Source of the DNA: Candidatus Stahliibacteriota bacterium
GTDB lineage: Bacteria; Hydrothermota; Tepidihabitantia; B3-TA06
Direction: 5' to 3'
NCBI GenBank assembly: GCA_030670165.1
Contig: DAOVCF010000006.1
Coordinates: forward strand, 1-28,946
Length of the DNA: 28,946 nucleotides
Below are positions 1-7,810 of the stretch, in pieces. Within the stretch, counting starts at the first letter, position 1. Each line of letters opens with the position of its first letter. A model generated the notes under the pieces. That model was not told where the DNA came from. It searched no databases and saw only the letters and a program-made list of their open reading frames with translations. Position numbers and translations under genes: made by a program.

Positions 1-57
1 AATGACAATAAAGAAGTGCTTGCCCCGTCACCTTTACGTCCAACCCGGCATACATTC

Positions 58-201
58 CTCGTGTCCAGCTTTCGGGTAACTTCTGACCAGTTTTTGACCA
101 GCATAATTTCTTTGGCGTGTCCTACTTTTGTCCCCCTTTTGACCACCTTTTGACCAGCTTTTGTCCACCTTTTGACCAGCTTTTGGGGAGTTTTTTGGGA
201 G
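58..201. repeat. Degenerate 11-bp tandem repeat array upstream of metG
   Basis: About 13 copies of an 11-bp unit with consensus CTTTTGACCAG run head to tail. Units start at 58, 69, 80, 91, 114, 125, 136, 147, 158, 169, 180 and 191, with one 12-nt degenerate unit at 102-113. The core 125-190 is clearest, alternating CTTTTGTCCAC and CTTTTGACCAG forms. The period is close to one helical turn, so the T4 tracts lie on one face of the DNA, which predicts intrinsic curvature or an array of protein sites. Eleven is not a multiple of three and no long open frame crosses the block, so it is probably not coding. It ends about 55 bp before the proposed metG -35 box. Confidence 0.85.
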
Positions 202-254
202 GCATCTGGTGACGTGTTGGGTTCAAATATGAAGGGAAAGATGCGTCCCAAGGC

Positions 255-282
255 TTGCCTTAAGCCCCAATCTGCGTAAACT
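255..282 (+). promoter_or_regulatory. Promoter of metG, predicted leaderless
   Basis: TTGCCT (255-260), a 16-bp spacer and TAAACT (277-282) are followed by 5 nt and the ATG at 288. Transcription starting about 6-7 nt after the -10 box would begin at or next to the ATG. Two CTTAAG palindromes (259-264 and 281-286) lie 22 bp apart across the promoter and could be an operator. The -35 is weak, but the spacing matches two other genes here exactly. Confidence 0.5.
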
Positions 283-287
283 TAAGG

Positions 288-1850
288 ATGAAGAAACCCT
301 TGCAGAAAGAGCCTTATTACATAACCACGCCTATCTACTACGTTAACGCCGAGCCGCACATCGGCCACACGTATACTACGGTGCTGGCCGACACGCTCGC
401 GCGCTTCTGGCGCCTTTACGGCTGTGACACCTACTTTTTGACAGGCACCGACGAGCACGGCGACAAGATAATGCAGGCGGCCAAAGCTGAAGGTATCCAG
501 ACAAAAGAATACGTTGACCGCATCGCCGGGATGTTCCGCTCTACTTTTGAAGAGCTGGGTTTTACCTACAACCGGTTCATCCGGACGACTGACGCCGATC
601 ACATCAAGGTGGTGCAGGACATCCTGCAGAAGGTATACGATAAGGGCGACATCTACTTCGGTGAATACGGCGGCTACTACTGCGTAGGCTGCGAGAGATT
701 TTATACGGAGAAGGAGATGGTGGACGGTCGCTGCCCTGATCATCAGACGCCTTTAGAGTACCGCTCGGAGCGCAATTACTTCTTCAAGATGAGTAAATAT
801 CAGAACTGGCTTATCAAATACATCAAACAGAACCCTTCCTTCATCGAGCCGGAGCGCCACCGCAACAAGGTTGCCTCGTTTCTTCAAGACCCGCTGGGTG
901 ATCTGTGCATATCCAGACCAAAGGAGCGGCTGTCCTGGGGCATCCCGCTGCCGTTCGATGCCAATTACGTCACCTACGTGTGGTTCGATGCACTGATTAA
1001 CTACCTCACCGCAATCGGTTATCCTGACGGTGAAGATTTCAAGCGCTACTGGCCGGTATCCTATCACTTGATAGCCAAGGACATACTTGTTCCCCACGCC
1101 ATCTACTGGCCTGCTATGCTCAAATCCATGGGGGCCGGACCGTATAAGGGGCTGAGGGTTCACGGCTACTGGCAGGTAGAGGCGGCGAAGATGTCGAAGT
1201 CGCTGGGTAACGTGGTGAGACCTTTGGATATGAAGCGCAAGTACGGGTTCGAGGCGTTCAGGTATTTCCTATTGAGGGAGATGAGCTTCGGGCTGGACTC
1301 TTCTTTCAGTGAGGAACTCCTGGTGGAGCGGATAAACTCCGACCTGGCCAACGATCTGGGCAATCTCGTATCCCGCATATTAGGCATGACCGAAAAGTAT
1401 CAGGACGGAATCGTAAAGAAGATGGAAGGGTATGGAGGCAAGCTACCGGATGTGGCAGCCGACATTGCCGAGGAGCTGCTAAAGCTTATGGAGGGTTTCC
1501 GGTTACGAAAGGCTATCTTAAAGATATGGGAGCTTGTTACAGCTTCAAATGCGTTCGTGGAGGAGTCCGCACCGTGGGTGCTCGACAAGGAAGGCAAGAC
1601 CGAGGAGCTGGCCGGTGTGCTTTACGCGTTGCTGGAGAGTTTAAGGTTGCTTTCGGTCTTCCTTGCCCCGTTCATGCCTGAGACGTGCGAGAAGTTGCGT
1701 GCCAAGCTGGGTCTTGATGCTCTGGATAATACCATCCACTACAAGGAGCTGGTCAAGTGGGGAAGGCTGAAGGACGGTACGAAGGTTACCAAGGGTGAGG
1801 CGCTCTTCCCCCGCGTTGAGTACTCTGCCGAAGAGTGCTCAGCAGAGTAA
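288..1850 (+). CDS. metG: Methionyl-tRNA synthetase
   Basis: This class I aminoacyl-tRNA synthetase charges tRNA-Met in the cytoplasm. HIGH is at residues 24-27 and KMSKS at 301-305. A single zinc knuckle is visible in the connective domain, with C132-x2-C135 and C149-x2-H152. An anticodon-binding helical domain follows from about residue 350. At 520 aa it is the short form, without the C-terminal EMAP/Trbp111-like tRNA-binding domain of longer bacterial MetRS. The ATG at 288 directly abuts AAGG, too close for a Shine-Dalgarno, and is best explained as a leaderless start. A TTG at 300 with AAGGA upstream is the alternative. The gene appears monocistronic. An 8-bp hairpin (1821-1828 with 1842-1849) spans the stop codon but lacks a T tract. 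Confidence 0.97.
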   Translation: MKKPLQKEPYYITTPIYYVNAEPHIGHTYTTVLADTLARFWRLYGCDTYFLTGTDEHGDKIMQAAKAEGIQTKEYVDRIAGMFRSTFEELGFTYNRFIRTTDADHIKVVQDILQKVYDKGDIYFGEYGGYYCVGCERFYTEKEMVDGRCPDHQTPLEYRSERNYFFKMSKYQNWLIKYIKQNPSFIEPERHRNKVASFLQDPLGDLCISRPKERLSWGIPLPFDANYVTYVWFDALINYLTAIGYPDGEDFKRYWPVSYHLIAKDILVPHAIYWPAMLKSMGAGPYKGLRVHGYWQVEAAKMSKSLGNVVRPLDMKRKYGFEAFRYFLLREMSFGLDSSFSEELLVERINSDLANDLGNLVSRILGMTEKYQDGIVKKMEGYGGKLPDVAADIAEELLKLMEGFRLRKAILKIWELVTASNAFVEESAPWVLDKEGKTEELAGVLYALLESLRLLSVFLAPFMPETCEKLRAKLGLDALDNTIHYKELVKWGRLKDGTKVTKGEALFPRVEYSAEECSAE

Positions 1851-1912
1851 CACATCCGAAGGGGAGTATAGTACATTTAGGGTAAACACGTCTCCAATCA
1901 GTCTTACTACTC

Positions 1913-3157
1913 TTATTGAGAAATGATCTCTATCTCTCCGACTTCACCGTCAGGGGTTACCAGATAGCATTCCGAAGGCTCTAACCACATTCCCCTTATG
2001 ACTTTTTCTTTATTCGGATTGTCGTAAGTCTGTTCTGGAGCACCAGCTTTTGACGCCACTAAAGTCGGTTGTTCGACATAAACCCTAACTCCCCAACAAG
2101 CGTAATAATACACAAACCAGCCTCCACCACAATCGTAGTAACTTCGCGCATCACAGCCAGCTTCATCCCAACCTAAGTATGGAGCGCCGGTTGATTTATC
2201 CCAGATGCCGACGAAGAATTCTTTGCTTTGGAAAGTGTGACTCACGCTATGTTCATACCAGCCGATACCTTGGGAAGCTCCATCTTTAAGAGTAATCCAG
2301 TGACCATCTGGCCAGTAATAACCTCCACTCTGCTCGTAATCGTCGAAAGCATCGATGTCAAAACTGTACTGTGACTGGCCATGTATATAGATCCTTACTT
2401 TCGTGACTCTAGCAGTACTCCAGCCAGACGGCCTTGTGAATCTAACCATTAACCAGCCGTAGTCAACGCACCTCCTTCCAGTCTCGAAGCTTCCATCGTC
2501 ATAGGAAAGCCATTGGCCTCTTTCAGTCGTAAACTGCCAGACATCGCCCGTAGTTGTTGCACCTTTATCATCCTTTGCCACAATCTTCCAGTAGTACGTG
2601 GTGTTATATTCGAGAGTGCCTGGATCATAGTTCGTAGTTGTGCGGTCAGATGCAACTAAAGGCGGACTTGATGATGTCCCAAAGTAGACATCGTAAGTTA
2701 CCGGATCACCATCAGGGTCACCGCCAGTCCAGCTGAGGTTAACATCAAGAGGTTGATCAGTGGCACCATTGGCTGGAGAAGGATTGCCTGGGGCACTTGG
2801 CGGCTGGTTGTAATCCACAAATACAGTGACCACATCGGAGGTCCCTACGTTATCCGAAGGGTCATACGCCTTTGCAAAGACGGTATGCATGCTGCTGTCA
2901 GACACAGTGGTAGGATCCCATTCATATTCCCATGGAGATTCGGTATCAGAGTAACACATAGCTCCGTCAACATGGAATTCGACCTCAACCACTTCTTTGT
3001 TGTCATCGGCATCGGCTCGTATTATTACTGAATCTGAGATAGTCGCGTTATCGGGGGGATACGTAATGCTTACGGCGGGTGGTTCTTTATCGCAGCCTGT
3101 GGTTAGCATCAAACCAACCGCCGCTGCTACGACTAATGCTGCTTTTTTGTAGTTCAT
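1913..3157 (-). CDS. Putative lipoprotein with Ig-like and fibronectin type III domains
   Basis: Predicted 414-aa exported lipoprotein of unknown role. The start at 3157 is chosen because GAGGAGG lies 6 nt upstream and the protein then opens with two lysines, a hydrophobic stretch and the lipobox LTTGC (Cys22). Residues about 27-120 resemble a bacterial Ig-like domain (the start, PAVSITYPPDNATI, is typical). Residues about 123-222 resemble an FN3 domain ending in WQFTT. The C-terminal ~190 residues are rich in Tyr, Trp and Gly, contain several cysteines, and resemble no family I recognise. Adhesion or binding at the cell surface is a reasonable inference. No catalytic motif is visible. It has its own promoter and converges on metG, leaving only 62 bp between the stop codons. 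Confidence 0.85.
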   Translation of the reverse strand: MNYKKAALVVAAAVGLMLTTGCDKEPPAVSITYPPDNATISDSVIIRADADDNKEVVEVEFHVDGAMCYSDTESPWEYEWDPTTVSDSSMHTVFAKAYDPSDNVGTSDVVTVFVDYNQPPSAPGNPSPANGATDQPLDVNLSWTGGDPDGDPVTYDVYFGTSSSPPLVASDRTTTNYDPGTLEYNTTYYWKIVAKDDKGATTTGDVWQFTTERGQWLSYDDGSFETGRRCVDYGWLMVRFTRPSGWSTARVTKVRIYIHGQSQYSFDIDAFDDYEQSGGYYWPDGHWITLKDGASQGIGWYEHSVSHTFQSKEFFVGIWDKSTGAPYLGWDEAGCDARSYYDCGGGWFVYYYACWGVRVYVEQPTLVASKAGAPEQTYDNPNKEKVIRGMWLEPSECYLVTPDGEVGEIEIISQ

Positions 3158-3227
3158 TTTGCCTCCTCTTCGGGGGTTTGTGCAATTCTCCTTTCTTTGC
3201 TTATATTGCAAAGAAATACATTGCTTC

Positions 3228-3255
3228 ATAATACGCTTCTTCCCACAAGTGTCAA
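3228..3255 (-). promoter_or_regulatory. Promoter of the Ig/FN3 lipoprotein gene
   Basis: Read on the minus strand: TTGACA (3255-3250), 16-bp spacer, TATTAT (3233-3228). Predicted transcription start is near 3221, giving a leader of about 60 nt that includes the GAGGAGG ribosome-binding site. Confidence 0.7.
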
Positions 3256-3324
3256 GGGGTTGATTTCTTTGTACTTTTTCTTGCAAAATGGCAACTATCT
3301 CCTGAACAATCTACCCCTATAGGA

Positions 3325-3353
3325 TTGACAAGCCCTTCTTTCTTCAGTAGAAT
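3325..3353 (+). promoter_or_regulatory. Promoter of rpsT
   Basis: TTGACA (3325-3330), 17-bp spacer, TAGAAT (3348-3353). The predicted start near 3360 gives a leader of about 19 nt carrying AAAGGAG (3368-3374), so this gene is conventionally leadered. Confidence 0.7.
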
Positions 3354-3378
3354 TATAGTCTAACTTTAAAGGAGAAGA

Positions 3379-3621
3379 ATGCCTGTAACGAAAAGCGTAT
3401 TGAAGAACGTGCGGCAGAACGCCAAGAGGCGAGCGGTAAACAAGACGCGCAAGTCTCGTCTTAAGACCGAGATCGCGAAGTTTACTGCAGCGGCCAAGAA
3501 GGATAAGGCAAAGCTCTATCCTGCGGTGCAGGCCATGATAGATAAAACCGCCCGCGAAGGCGTAATTCACCGCAACAAGGCCTCAAGACTTAAGGCAAAA
3601 CTGGCAAGCCAGATAAAGTAG
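3379..3621 (+). CDS. rpsT: 30S ribosomal protein S20
   Basis: S20 is a primary 16S rRNA-binding protein of the small subunit body. The 80-aa product is strongly basic and helical. It carries the family hallmarks: an N-terminal K-S-V-L-K-N-V-R-Q-N stretch, the RKSRLKTEI segment, and the C-terminal IDKTAREGVIHRNKASRLKAKL region. It is a few residues shorter than the usual 85-90 aa. AAAGGAG at 3368-3374 with a 4-nt spacer supports the ATG at 3379. It is a single-gene unit between its own promoter and a hairpin terminator shared with the convergent 14-gene operon. Confidence 0.96.
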   Translation: MPVTKSVLKNVRQNAKRRAVNKTRKSRLKTEIAKFTAAAKKDKAKLYPAVQAMIDKTAREGVIHRNKASRLKAKLASQIK

Positions 3622-3652
3622 GCTTCCCCATCCATGTCTTGGGGGCGCGGGG

Positions 3653-3692
3653 AAAAAGAGATTGGCCGGGGTCACAGACCCCGGCCTCTTGT
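3653..3692. terminator. Bidirectional terminator between rpsT and the minus-strand operon
   Basis: A perfect 10-bp GC-rich stem, GGCCGGGGTC (3664-3673) with GACCCCGGCC (3677-3686), has an ACA loop. On the minus strand it is followed by AATCTCTTTTT, a good T tract for ending the 14-gene operon. On the plus strand it is followed by a weaker TCTTGT run for rpsT. Confidence 0.8.
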
Positions 3693-3706
3693 ATTGTCAG
3701 AGTGAT

Positions 3707-4249
3707 TTAGGATCGGTATTTGGGCCGGGCGAACACCATACGTCCCGCCGGGGTGTTCACCACTCCTTTGATTACAACCTCCAGGTAGCGGTTGATGTGC
3801 TCTGCGCCCTCCTCAACAACAACCTTTATCCCGTTGGAGAAGTAACCAACCCCCTCATCCTGTCCCTTTCCCTTCTTCACGATCCGCACCACGGTTTCGT
3901 CCCCAGGCTTGAAATGCGGCACGAAACGCTCGAATAGTGCGTCTATGTCAACCACCCGCATCCCTTTCCGGCGCAGCTTCTCAGCGTTGAGTTCCTTTGA
4001 GAGCTTGAGGAGCACCGCCTTCTTAGCCCGGGTTAAAGCAACTGCCTTCATACTTGAATCCAGATCAGAAGCAAACTCGATCTTAACGTCAGGACACTTA
4101 CTTAATCGCTCTATACCTGAGGCTGTTTCATCATCCAGAGGAGAAACATAAACCTTCCCCCTTAAAAGCTGCATCTCGAACAAAGAAAACACACGTCCAT
4201 CCACCAGTGCGTTTCGTTCGATTACGTATTTTTCTTTCCTTGCAAACAT
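3707..4249 (-). CDS. Degenerate PIN-like domain protein with C-terminal TRAM domain
   Basis: The 180-aa product matches the cytoplasmic part of YacL-type PIN-TRAM proteins. Residues about 10-110 align in outline with a shortened PIN nuclease fold (LVDGRVFSLFEMQLLRGKVYVSP). Residues about 118-178 are a clear TRAM RNA-binding domain (GQDEGVGYFSNGIKVVVE, then AGRMVFARPK). Several acidic positions expected of an active PIN nuclease seem lost: the usual DTS before VDGR reads ERN, and the usual TND region reads LKL. The N-terminal membrane helices of YacL are also absent. It may therefore be an RNA-binding protein rather than a nuclease. GGAGG 5 nt upstream fixes the start. It lies 10 bp after radA and is the last gene of the operon. 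Confidence 0.75.
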   Translation of the reverse strand: MFARKEKYVIERNALVDGRVFSLFEMQLLRGKVYVSPLDDETASGIERLSKCPDVKIEFASDLDSSMKAVALTRAKKAVLLKLSKELNAEKLRRKGMRVVDIDALFERFVPHFKPGDETVVRIVKKGKGQDEGVGYFSNGIKVVVEEGAEHINRYLEVVIKGVVNTPAGRMVFARPKYRS

Positions 4250-4259
4250 CGATCCTCCT

Positions 4260-5609
4260 TCACGAGTTTCGAATGTATTCGAGGGCCTCGCGAATCGATC
4301 TTACCCCGATAGTCTGGATACCCTTAAAGTCGCCTGAGTTGCGTTTCGGAATCAGAGCGGTGGTAAATCCCAGGCGCGCCGCCTCTTTGAGACGCAATTC
4401 GGCCTGGGCCACAGGCCGAACTTCTCCGCCAAGACCCGTCTCGCCGAAGATAACGAGATCGTTGGGAAGCTTGCGATCGGCAAGCGAGGAGGCTATAGCC
4501 AGCACTACCGCCAGGTCGCATGAGGGTTCCTCTATAAAGATACCGCCTACAACATTCAGGTAGGTGTCGAGGGAAAGAGCGGAGATGCCTCCTCTTCTGG
4601 CAAGTACGGCGAGAAGCATGGCAAATCGCTGGCGCGGGAAGCCGGTAGTGACCCTTTGGGGCGACGGGAAGGGTGTGGGAGCGGTAAGCCCCTGGACCTC
4701 GACCAAAAGAGGCCTTGTCCCTTCCATGACAACGGTCACAGCAGAACCCGGGGCGCGCTCTTCCTGGTCGGAAAGGAAGATAAACGATGGATTTTCGATA
4801 TCCGCCAGGCCCTTGGCAGTCATCTCAAACAGTCCTATCTCGTTGGTTGAGCCGAATCGGTTCTTCACGGCCCTCAGGATGCGATACTGCTGAAACCTAT
4901 CCCCCTCGAAGTAGAGCACCGTGTCTACGATGTGTTCCAGGGTTTTTGGCCCTGCCAGGGTCCCGAACTTTGTCACGTGACCTATGATTAACGTGATCAC
5001 GTCCTCGGATTTTGCCAACCTCTGGAATCGTGCCGCACTCTCACGCACCTGACCAACACTTCCTGCGGCCCCAGCAAGAGCAGCCGTAGTCATGGCCTGA
5101 ATGGAATCAACTACAAGGAAGCCGGGTTTAAGCTCTTGAGTTCTTTCCTCAATCGCCTCGGCTTCAGTCTCTGCCAAAAGATACAGGTTGTTTGTGCCGA
5201 TCTCCAGACGCCGGGCCCGGAGTTTGAGCTGTGAAAGCGACTCCTCACCCGAGGCGTAAAGTACACGACCTGTGGATGAAAGCTGGGAAACCAATTGCAT
5301 GGCAAGGGTCGATTTTCCTATCCCCGGGTCGCCACCCAGGAGTACAACCGATCCTGGAACAAAGCCTCCACCCAGAACCCTGTCCAGCTCAGGATGCGAG
5401 GTAGGGATGCGTGGCCTTGCCTCAAGCTCAACATCATCCAGCAGTACAGGTTGAGCTGCGGACTTGGCTGGCTTGCCAGCGCTTCGCTTTGTTGGCGCAC
5501 GTTCCTCGGCAAAGGTGTTCCACTCGCCGCAGGACGGGCAGTGCCCGAGCCAGCGTGGGCTTTCATGCCCGCAGTTCTGGCAGACAAAGATCGACTCGCG
5601 TTTGCTCAA
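4260..5609 (-). CDS. radA: DNA repair protein RadA (Sms)
   Basis: RadA is a RecA-like, DnaB-type hexameric ATPase that promotes branch migration during recombinational repair. The 449-aa protein has the full layout: a C4 zinc finger (C10, C13, C24, C27), Walker A GGDPGIGKST (92-101), the RadA-specific KNRFG motif (249-253), and a C-terminal Lon-protease-like domain. The usual VTKDG stretch reads VTKFG here (about residues 212-216), a small variation. Translation appears to start at a TTG (5609-5607) overlapping the mlaD stop as TTGA, with AAAGG a few nt upstream, suggesting coupling. The neighbours are mlaD upstream and the TRAM protein downstream. Confidence 0.95.
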   Translation of the reverse strand: MSKRESIFVCQNCGHESPRWLGHCPSCGEWNTFAEERAPTKRSAGKPAKSAAQPVLLDDVELEARPRIPTSHPELDRVLGGGFVPGSVVLLGGDPGIGKSTLAMQLVSQLSSTGRVLYASGEESLSQLKLRARRLEIGTNNLYLLAETEAEAIEERTQELKPGFLVVDSIQAMTTAALAGAAGSVGQVRESAARFQRLAKSEDVITLIIGHVTKFGTLAGPKTLEHIVDTVLYFEGDRFQQYRILRAVKNRFGSTNEIGLFEMTAKGLADIENPSFIFLSDQEERAPGSAVTVVMEGTRPLLVEVQGLTAPTPFPSPQRVTTGFPRQRFAMLLAVLARRGGISALSLDTYLNVVGGIFIEEPSCDLAVVLAIASSLADRKLPNDLVIFGETGLGGEVRPVAQAELRLKEAARLGFTTALIPKRNSGDFKGIQTIGVRSIREALEYIRNS

Positions 5610-6382
5610 AATACCTTTACTTCTACGTTCAAGTAACGCTCAGGATGCTCTCTTATATCCTGAATCAAAACCTTCAGTTCCTCTGAGGCCTCTTTGAGGT
5701 TCACGTACACCGTATCATCCTCCATCAGCCTTCCCAAAGATCCTTCGCCGCGCTCAAGCTTCGTAAGGATAGAATCAAGACTCTGTGCGGCAGAGGCCAG
5801 ATCGTCTATGGCTTCGCCTATCTCCTCACCGCGCTCGACCACAGGTTTGATACCACGTTTAGCCTCATCAAACAGATCAGTAATCCCCTCTTCAACAGCC
5901 GTCTGAATGCCCTCTATCTCCAGTTCGGAAAGCAGGGACTCTATCCGAATTAGCGTGCGTTGCAGGTGCTCCAGAGAGAAGTCATCTATATACATCCCTT
6001 TGAACACTATGTTCGTGTCCCTGGCCATGATGTCGGATTCACCTAAATCCACCTTAATATACTTTTCTCCAGTAAAGAGCGAACGGGTACGCATGGTAAT
6101 ACGGGAGTCTATTGGGATATCGATGTCTTCTTCGATGTTCAGGGTAAGCATTATATCATTTTTGCCGATCTCTACATCCGTCACCTTTCCCTTTACGACT
6201 CCGGCCACGTCCACCGGATCGCTCATGCGCAGTCCACCTACATCCTTGAGGCGCATCTTTACCTCGTAGGTTTTGCGTAACGACCAGTAATCCTTAAGCC
6301 AGCTGACACCGAAGAGTAGGATTAAGAGCCCGAAGAAAAGAAAGAGTCCTGCCGCTATCTCTTGACGGCGTTCATTATTCAT
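5606..6382 (-). CDS. mlaD: MCE/MlaD-family substrate-binding protein of a lipid ABC transporter
   Basis: MlaD-type proteins are anchored in the inner membrane and carry phospholipids between the MlaEF complex and the periplasm or outer membrane. The 258-aa product has one N-terminal membrane anchor (about residues 11-28). An MCE domain follows at about 36-112, including GGLRMSDPVDVAGVVKGKV, then a long helical, acidic region (about 125-245) likely to form a coiled coil. ATG at 6382 has GGAGGA 6 nt upstream and overlaps the ATPase gene by 8 bp. The order mlaE-mlaF-mlaD supports one transporter. No MlaB or MlaC homologue is in the window. Confidence 0.9.
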   Translation of the reverse strand: MNNERRQEIAAGLFLFFGLLILLFGVSWLKDYWSLRKTYEVKMRLKDVGGLRMSDPVDVAGVVKGKVTDVEIGKNDIMLTLNIEEDIDIPIDSRITMRTRSLFTGEKYIKVDLGESDIMARDTNIVFKGMYIDDFSLEHLQRTLIRIESLLSELEIEGIQTAVEEGITDLFDEAKRGIKPVVERGEEIGEAIDDLASAAQSLDSILTKLERGEGSLGRLMEDDTVYVNLKEASEELKVLIQDIREHPERYLNVEVKVF

Positions 6383-7082
6383 AAAGTTCCTCCAATCGCG
6401 TGATACGACGCGGACGGCTCAAAGTATAGTTCTTTAGGAAGTAAATATCCTGTCCGGCGCGCCTGGCAAGTCCCATATCGTGAGTGACGATAAGGGATGT
6501 CACCTCCAGCTTTTCGCTGAGTTCAATAATGAGTTTTGTTATGCGCGTGATCATCGCAGGATCAAGGCCTGTGGTTGGCTCGTCGTAGAATATGTAACGA
6601 GGCTCAGCCGCAATCGCCCGCGCGATGGCCACAAGCTTCTTCATTCCACCTGAAAGCTGTGCCGGATACTTACGCCTCACCTTTCTCTCAAGCCCCACCA
6701 TCTCAAGCTTCTCGTCAATGATCCGATTCTGTTCCTCCCAAGGAAAGTTTTTACTGTCAAGGGCTAAAGCGATATTGTCGGCCACTGAAAGGGAATCCAG
6801 AAGCGCCGATCCCTGGAACACATAGCCTATCTTCTGGCGTATGCGGGTAAGCTTCCTTTTGAAGCGAGGTTTTACCATGAGGGGGGTTATGTCCATTTCG
6901 TCTATGAAGATCTTCCCGGTATCAGGAACAAGCAACCCGAGTATGCACTTGAGGAAGACGGTCTTGCCTGATCCGGACTTACCCAGTATGAACACCCTTC
7001 GACCGTCTTGCGCCTCAAAATCGATGCCCTCAAGCACCTTCTGCTGCGAGAAACACTTGGATAGCCCAGAGACCTTTATCAT
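6375..7082 (-). CDS. mlaF: ABC transporter ATP-binding protein, MlaF type
   Basis: Cytoplasmic ATPase of the Mla-type lipid transporter. All ABC ATPase motifs are present in the 235-aa product: Walker A GKSGSGKT (34-41), Q-loop Q90, signature LSGGM (143-147), Walker B YIFYDE (163-168) with the D-loop TGLDP, and the switch histidine (VTHD, His201). The KKLVAIARAIA stretch after the signature and the permease next door place it in the MlaF group. Its ATG overlaps the mlaE stop as ATGA, and its own end overlaps mlaD by 8 bp, so the three subunits are probably translationally coupled. Confidence 0.93.
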   Translation of the reverse strand: MIKVSGLSKCFSQQKVLEGIDFEAQDGRRVFILGKSGSGKTVFLKCILGLLVPDTGKIFIDEMDITPLMVKPRFKRKLTRIRQKIGYVFQGSALLDSLSVADNIALALDSKNFPWEEQNRIIDEKLEMVGLERKVRRKYPAQLSGGMKKLVAIARAIAAEPRYIFYDEPTTGLDPAMITRITKLIIELSEKLEVTSLIVTHDMGLARRAGQDIYFLKNYTLSRPRRITRLEELYE

Positions 7083-7810
7083 CTGAACATCCAGAACGCG
7101 ACTATGAAATCGAGTATCATAATCAGGGCTGCGGAGGTGACAACGGAAGCGGTAACGGATTTACCAACACCTTCCGCGCCAAGCTCTGTCTGGAATCCGT
7201 AGTAGACCGAAATAGAACCCATAGCGAGTCCGAAGAAAGGGGTCTTAAGCAAGCCCCCAAGCACGTCGTTGAGAGTTGCATATCGTTTAAGACCAAATAT
7301 GTATTGCGGTATTGGAACGTTGACGATCACCTTGGCCGAGACCGCGGCCGCGACAAGCGATATGAGATCGCTATAGATCACCAGTGCAGGCACCACAACA
7401 ATGCTGGCAAGTATTATTGGCAAGGCGAGGTAGTGAACAGAGTTGATACCCATAGTTTCCAGGGCATCTATCTGCTCGGTGACCTTCATTGTGCCGATAC
7501 GGGCGGTGATGTTCGAACCAACCCTGGCCACTACCAAGAGCGCGATCACCAATGGTGCAATCTCTATAAGGATGGTGCGACCGCCGGTAGCGCCTACGTA
7601 AAATTTAGGCACCCCGGCTTCTAACTGATACGATACCATAAGTGCCGTGACCATCCCTAGGAATATCGAGGCGAAAGAGATTACCGGCAGTGAAAGGAGA
7701 CCAAGGGTGTAAACCTGCTTAAGTACAAGTTTGGGCCGACGAAGAACGTAGCCCATCCCACCGAAGGCACGCATGGTAAAAAGCACATACCGACCAAGCT
7801 GACGGACCAC
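7079..7810 (-). CDS. mlaE: MlaE-family ABC transporter permease
   Basis: Integral membrane permease of the MlaEFD-type lipid transporter. The 243-aa product has about five hydrophobic segments and family landmarks such as EIAPLVIALLVVARVGSNI and the TEQIDALETMGI loop, where MlaE contacts the ATPase. It starts at a GTG (7810-7808) directly on the dnaB stop (TAGTG), with GAGGAGG about 7 nt upstream. Presence of the system implies an outer membrane. Confidence 0.92.
   Translation of the reverse strand: MVRQLGRYVLFTMRAFGGMGYVLRRPKLVLKQVYTLGLLSLPVISFASIFLGMVTALMVSYQLEAGVPKFYVGATGGRTILIEIAPLVIALLVVARVGSNITARIGTMKVTEQIDALETMGINSVHYLALPIILASIVVVPALVIYSDLISLVAAAVSAKVIVNVPIPQYIFGLKRYATLNDVLGGLLKTPFFGLAMGSISVYYGFQTELGAEGVGKSVTASVVTSAALIMILDFIVAFWMFR

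Noticed and set aside
58..201. CRISPR array
   Set aside because: The unit is only 11 bp and repeats without unique spacers, and no cas genes are present.
58..201. Replication origin with DnaA boxes
   Set aside because: Only one unit approaches the DnaA box (7 of 9). No dnaA, dnaN or AT-rich unwinding element is nearby.
282..743. Open frame of 153 codons on the minus strand
   Set aside because: It lies wholly antisense to metG, has no recognisable domain, and is a by-product of the codon bias of the real gene.
3158..3286. 43-residue N-terminal extension of the Ig/FN3 lipoprotein
   Set aside because: It would bury the lipoprotein signal. A strong ribosome-binding site precedes ATG 3157, and the extension spans the promoter.
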